NCBI GenBank assembly: GCA_963739645.1
Contig: CAVUBM010000067.1
Span: 1 to 64,000 of the forward strand
Source: JASHPR01 sp963739645
GTDB lineage: Bacteria; Actinomycetota; Actinomycetes; Streptosporangiales; Streptosporangiaceae
Direction: 5' to 3'
DNA: 64,000 nt
Part shown: positions 60,077-64,000 of the stretch, one piece after another
How positions within the stretch are numbered: the stretch's first letter is position 1
Layout of the letters: every line of letters starts with the position of its first letter
Translations under genes and position numbers: made by a program
Notes under the pieces: model-generated
What the model was told of the DNA's origin: nothing
Seen by the model: only the letters and a program-made list of their open reading frames with translations
Database searches by the model: none

Positions 60077-63000
60077 TCCGACACCGCCTCCGGGGACAGG
60101 GCCACGACCTCACGCAGGTCGGCCGTGGACAGCTCGGTGAGCCAGCTCTCGCCGGTCCCGACGATCCGCTCGGCCAGCGACTTCTTCTCCTCGATCATCC
60201 CGTCGATCCGCTCCTCGAGCGTGCCCACGCAGACGAACTTGCGCACCTGCACGTCCTTGCGCTGGCCGATCCGGAACGCCCGGTCGGTGGCCTGGTCCTC
60301 CACCGCCGGGTTCCACCAGCGGTCGACGTGAATCACGTGGCTGGCCGCGGTCAGATTCAGCCCGGTGCCCCCGGCCTTGAGCGAGGCGATCAGCAGCGCG
60401 GGCTCGGGCCGGTCCTGAAAATCGGCGACCAGGGCGTCCCGCTTCTTCTTCGGGGTGCCGCCGTGCAGGTACAGCACGGGGCAGCCGATCCGGCTGGTCA
60501 GGTACGGCTGCAGCATCCGGCCGAACTCGGCGTACTGGGTGAAGCACAGCGCCTTGTCCCCCTCGGCGATGATCTCGTCGCAGATCTCCTCGAGCCGGGC
60601 CAGCTTGCCCGACCGGCCGTCCAGCCGGGAGCCGTCGCCGAGCAGGTGCGCGGGGTGGTTGCAGACCTGCTTGAGCTTGGTCATCGTGGCCAGGACCAGG
60701 CCGCGGCGCTCGATCCCCTCGGCCTCCTCGATCTTGGCCATCATGTCGGTCACCGTGGCCTGGTACAGCGACGCCTGCTCCGGGGTGAGGTTGCACCAGA
60801 TCTTCATCTCCAGCTTGTCCGGCAGGTCGGAGATGATCGTCTTATCGGTCTTCAGCCGGCGCAGGATGAACGGGCCGGTGATCCGCTTCAGCCGTTCCGC
60901 GGCCTCCTCGTCGCCGTTGCGCTCGATCGGGACCGTGAACTTGGTGCGGAACCGCTCCGCCTGCCGAGCAGCCCGGGGCCGGTGAACTCCATGATCGACC
61001 ACAGGTCGGACAGGTGGTTCTCCACCGGGGTGCCGGTCAGCGCGATCCTCGATCCCGCGGGCAGGGCGCGCACCGCCTGGGCCTGGCGGGTGGCCGCGTT
61101 CTTGATGTTCTGGGCCTCGTCGCAGACCACCCGGGCCCACTGGATCTGGCTCAGCGCCTCCTTGTCGCGCACGGCCAGGCCGTAGGTGGTGATGACCAGG
61201 TCGGCCGCGTTCAGGGCGCCGGCCAGTTCCTCGCCAGCGAGCCGGTCCGCGCCGTGGTGGACGTGCACTGGGAGGTCCGGGGTGAACCGCGCCGCCTCCC
61301 GCTGCCAGTTCCCCACCACCGACATCGGGCAGATCAGCAGGGTCGGGGCGCGCGCAGCGCTCTGACCGGTCGTCTCGTGCTTGCTCGCCACCAGGCCGAG
61401 CACCTGGATTGTGTTGTGGCACAACACGCCGCCGGCGACGAAGTTGTGGTGCTCCGCGACTTCGAAGTCGTAGACGCAGCCGGTGTAGTCCACATCCTCG
61501 ATCGACGTAATGCGGGCGTAGAACACCTCCCGGCCAGCGCGTTCGGCCAGGGCGTCCCTGACCACGCCCAGGTCGATCGGATTCAGGCGGTTGTAAGCGG
61601 CCAGGGTGGCGGTCGTCCATTTGTTACCAGGACGGGCCGCGTAGTCGGCAGCAGCCTGGCCAGAAATGATGCGGTCCATCGCGGCCACCGCGACCTGCGC
61701 CGTGCTTCTCGACAGTTCCTGCGTGCCAGCGAAGTAAACCGACCCCACACCGTAGTGCCGCATAGGAAGCTTGGTCAGGCTGCGGGCCAGCTGCAGCAGA
61801 TACGATCCCGGGACTCCCTCGACGTTGGTGTTAGCCGCCGTCTCGCACAGCTTCGCCAGCTTGGCCTGCTTAACCGGATCGGAGAAGCCGACCAGCTCGT
61901 AGAAACGCCGCAGCGACTCACCGCCGATCAGCCCGATGTGGTAGGTCCGGTAGATTCCCAGGCCGTTGGTGGCCCGCTTCTGCTTCTCCGTGGTCCGCAG
62001 CCAGATCCCGAGCCGCCGCAGCATGCAGGAGAGCTGCTGCATCAGCCAGTCGGACGCGGAGCTGATCTCGACGCTGCGCATTCCCGCCAGCACCGAGCCC
62101 TCGGCGCTGAAGTACTCCCGCAGGAAACAGCCGTATCGTGTCGTCGTCCGCGCTGACGATCAGGTCAGGGATGCGCTTATCAGCTGATCTCCGTCCCCAG
62201 GTGTACCCGAGGCCCTTGAGGAACTCTCGGTAGTCCGAGCTCGTGATGGCAAGATGTGCAGCCCGGTTGGCTGGCTCGCTGATTCGGGGATGGTTGATCT
62301 CGAGCCTGAAATCGCTCGCCAGCTGCCGCACATGACGCAGCAGATTCTCTAGGACAGCTACGTCCTTCTGGGTGATTCTTACGTGGTACTTGTCTTCGTG
62401 CCCTTCGGCTATCTGCCAGGCCAGCAGGGTAGTGAGGTCCGGATTAACCGGCCGGCCGGACCACTCCAGACGGCTGGGAACGCATATGCGGTCACCGGAC
62501 GAGAGTTCATTGGTCCAGTCGTGGAGACCGAGCAGCTTGTGCGGCCGGGTGATGCAGATCTGGCTTCCGTCATCAAGGCGGATCCGGCGCACCTTCTCGC
62601 TGACGCGCTGGCGGTACAGCCGTGCGATCCGGGCTGTGGTGACCTTCGCCCGGCCGTCGACTCTGGCCAGCGCGTTGGTGGTGAGCGAGTCTGCGGGGAC
62701 TGACCATTCGCCCTCGCCGTCGTACCAGGTATCTGTGGCGAACCGGTTCCACACATCCTCGGCGGCGAGTAGTGATCCATTGACAAATACCGCATTATGG
62801 GGCAAAACGCATTTTCCGAGACCCATGTCGTCTGCGAGGACGGCGCCGAGGCCGAGGTCGCCGAGGAAGGACAGCCAGGCGAGGCCGCGTTCCTGGTAGG
62901 GGCGGAGCTCGCCGTGGAACGAGGCGGGGGTGGCAACGGGCGCGAGCCGGTGCTCGGCCTGGCCGGACAGCAGGTCGCCGAGCCAGCCGTCGGCGTCCAC

Positions 63001-64000
63001 CTCCACCACGGGCAGGTCATCGTCGGTGCCGTGCAGCCCTTCGAGCAGCGCGTCGGCGGCGGTGATGGTCCCGGACCGGCCCTTTTCGAGGAACTTCAGC
63101 GCGGCCTGCAGGTGCCGGTCGTCGAGCTCGACCCACTGGCCGCGCAGCCGCACCAGCGGAACCTTGAGCCGGGCCAGCTCGGCCAGCTCGTCCGGGTCCA
63201 GCGTCTCGTCACCCACCGCGAGGTCGTACCGGAAGTTGACCAGATCCCTGAGCCCGAACCCGGCCTCGCCCGCGCCCGCGCCCGGTGCTTGCTTCGTCCG
63301 GGTGGTGATCTTCAGGCCCAGCCGCGACTTGCGTACCCAGTCCGGCAGCAGCACGCCGAAGCCGGCGCCGGACAGCAGCGGGCCGGTCTGGCGCAGGAAC
63401 CGGAACGCGCCTTCGGTGTCGAGCGTGACCGCCTCCGGGGCCGGGTCCCGCAGCCCGTGGTCGAGCTCGGGGAACAGCCTGGCGGCCGCGCCGAGGCCGG
63501 CCAGCAGTTCTTCCTCCGGGTGCCTGATCCCGGCCGCGGCCCAGCCGCCCGCGGTCGCGCCGGACCAGATGTCGGCCGCGGAGAGCAGCAGGCTCGGGTC
63601 ATCCGTCGACTGCAGCGCGAGCTCGACCTCCCAGGCCGCCGCGGCCGCCGCCTGGCCGGCCTCTGCCCCGCTGATCTCGGCCGTGCTCGCGTCCGCCGTG
63701 CTGGACTCCGCTCTGCCGGACTCCGTTGTCCCGGCCTCGGCGGCGCTGGCCTCGGCTTCACCGACGTCGGGCTGCGGCTCGATCAGCCGGAAGCAGGTGC
63801 GGACCGGCCCGGCCGGAACCTGAGCCGCGTCGCGCCAGGCCGCCAGGTCCGCGGCGAGTTCGGCCGCCTCGGCCGCCTCCGCGGGTGCCGTCACGGGCAC
63901 CTGCGCGTCGGCACCGGTCAGCGCGGCGGCCCAGCGCTCGGCGACAGGCACCCGGACCGGGCGGCGGCCGCGCCGCGCGGGGAGCAGCGTAACGGCTGGT
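60073..64000 (-). pseudogene. SNF2-family DNA helicase, intein-split and twice frameshifted, 5' end outside window
   Basis: N-terminal part: a helical domain (VRTCFRLIEPQPDVGEAEAS plus Ser/Glu-rich repeats of AEAG/AESS type), a SNF2_N-associated SNF2-rel domain (LPDWVRKSRLGLKITTRTKQ, FRYDLAVGDETLDPDELAEL), then ELRPYQERGLAWLSFLGDLG, and motif I ADDMGLGK interrupted by an intein. After it come TIQVLGLVASK, LLICPMSVVGNWQREAARFT, VVCDEAQNIKNAATRQAQAV (DEAQ) and RIALTGTPVENHLSDLWSIM. After a break near 60970: ILRRLKTDKTIISDLPDK, ALCFTQYAEFGRMLQPYLTS, LKAGGTGLNLTAASHVIHVD and RWWNPAVEDQATDRAFRIGQ (motif VI). About 850 residues without the intein. It remodels or translocates on DNA with ATP. The second break, near 62125, lies within the intein. 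The gene continues beyond 64000. Confidence 0.9.
61413..62811 (-). mobile_element. Intein with LAGLIDADG-type endonuclease in the SNF2 Walker A motif
   Basis: The insertion begins with Cys directly after DDMGLGK and ends HN directly before T of the GKT loop. N-terminal splicing blocks: CVLPHNAVFVNGSLLAAEDV and ALARVDGRAKVTTARIARLY. Endonuclease region: TTLLAWQIAEGHEDKYHVRI (first LAGLIDADG-like helix) and, after a one-base break near 62125, FLREYFSAEGSVLAG (second helix). C-terminal blocks: CVYDFEVAEHHNFVAGGVLC then HN. Cys1, penultimate His and terminal Asn are all present, and the +1 nucleophile is Thr. About 466 residues. Splicing would restore an intact P-loop. The frameshift, if real, would abolish the host helicase too; a consensus error is more likely. 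Confidence 0.92.

Noticed and set aside
58796..60331. 511-codon plus-strand frame over the methyltransferase end, SWIM gene and SNF2 end
   Set aside because: Runs across three real genes in other frames and has no recognisable domain.

Overview
The window is high-GC actinomycete DNA. The long stretches of third-position G/C, the LytR-CpsA-Psr (LCP) proteins, the actinobacterial Zur, the GTP-type PEP carboxykinase, a PIN-PhoH protein, many divergent TetR/HxlR-controlled efflux genes and a DUF574-type methyltransferase all fit a Streptosporangiales/Treboniaceae-like soil actinomycete (family placement is inference). The first ~2.16 kb is different: lower GC, and its three broken genes (sodium:solute symporter, anchored metallo-beta-lactamase-fold hydrolase, ModA-like binding protein) look like genes of another phylum. 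It joins the actinomycete sequence abruptly inside two unrelated genes, so it is either a transfer scar or an assembly chimera.

Layout. 1-9.3 kb is a worn accessory region: the foreign segment; a LAL-type LuxR regulator remnant missing both ends, with two small companion genes; a small Cys/His protein; an N-terminally truncated DUF6119 (TIGR04141) protein; an anti-sigma-like ATPase fragment; two tRNA 3'-half remnants that look like integrase attachment scars; and a MerR-DUF433/DUF5615 toxin-antitoxin pair. It ends at an intact initiator tRNA-Met. 9.7-28 kb is a cell-envelope block: two large GT-C-like membrane proteins, tandem LCP ligases, a small HD pyrophosphohydrolase, two GT2 glycosyltransferases, and a compact set of CDP-alcohol phosphotransferase, glycerol-1-phosphate dehydrogenase, sugar/alcohol-phosphate nucleotidyltransferase, DUF5941 protein and IspD/TarI-type cytidylyltransferase, followed by phoH and uppS. 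28-46 kb is mixed housekeeping: pckG, an RHH-like protein, an NlpC/P60 hydrolase, a YyaL/DUF255 protein, zur, DUF2461, a hydantoinase-type amidohydrolase, an SDR, a TM0106-type RecB/RNase H nuclease, a secreted lipoprotein with a C39 peptidase, an AAA ATPase and RecQ. 46-58 kb is a run of export systems, most with a divergent regulator: MFS/HxlR, FtsX-like permease, MMPL/TetR and DrrAB-like ABC/TetR. 58-64 kb holds a methyltransferase, a SWIM protein and a SNF2 helicase whose P-loop is split by an intein; the helicase runs off the right edge.

Single-base indels break many otherwise well-conserved genes. They are densest in the first 9.3 kb and scattered after it, while very long genes (2-3 kb) remain intact. 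Many of the 'pseudogenes' may therefore be consensus errors, and each is annotated as one gene with approximate break points.

The most interesting system is the 17.8-25.2 kb envelope cluster: its enzymes could together make an activated polyol phosphate, transfer it with a CDP-alcohol phosphotransferase that lacks the canonical fourth aspartate, and build on it with GT2 enzymes, with LCP ligases nearby.
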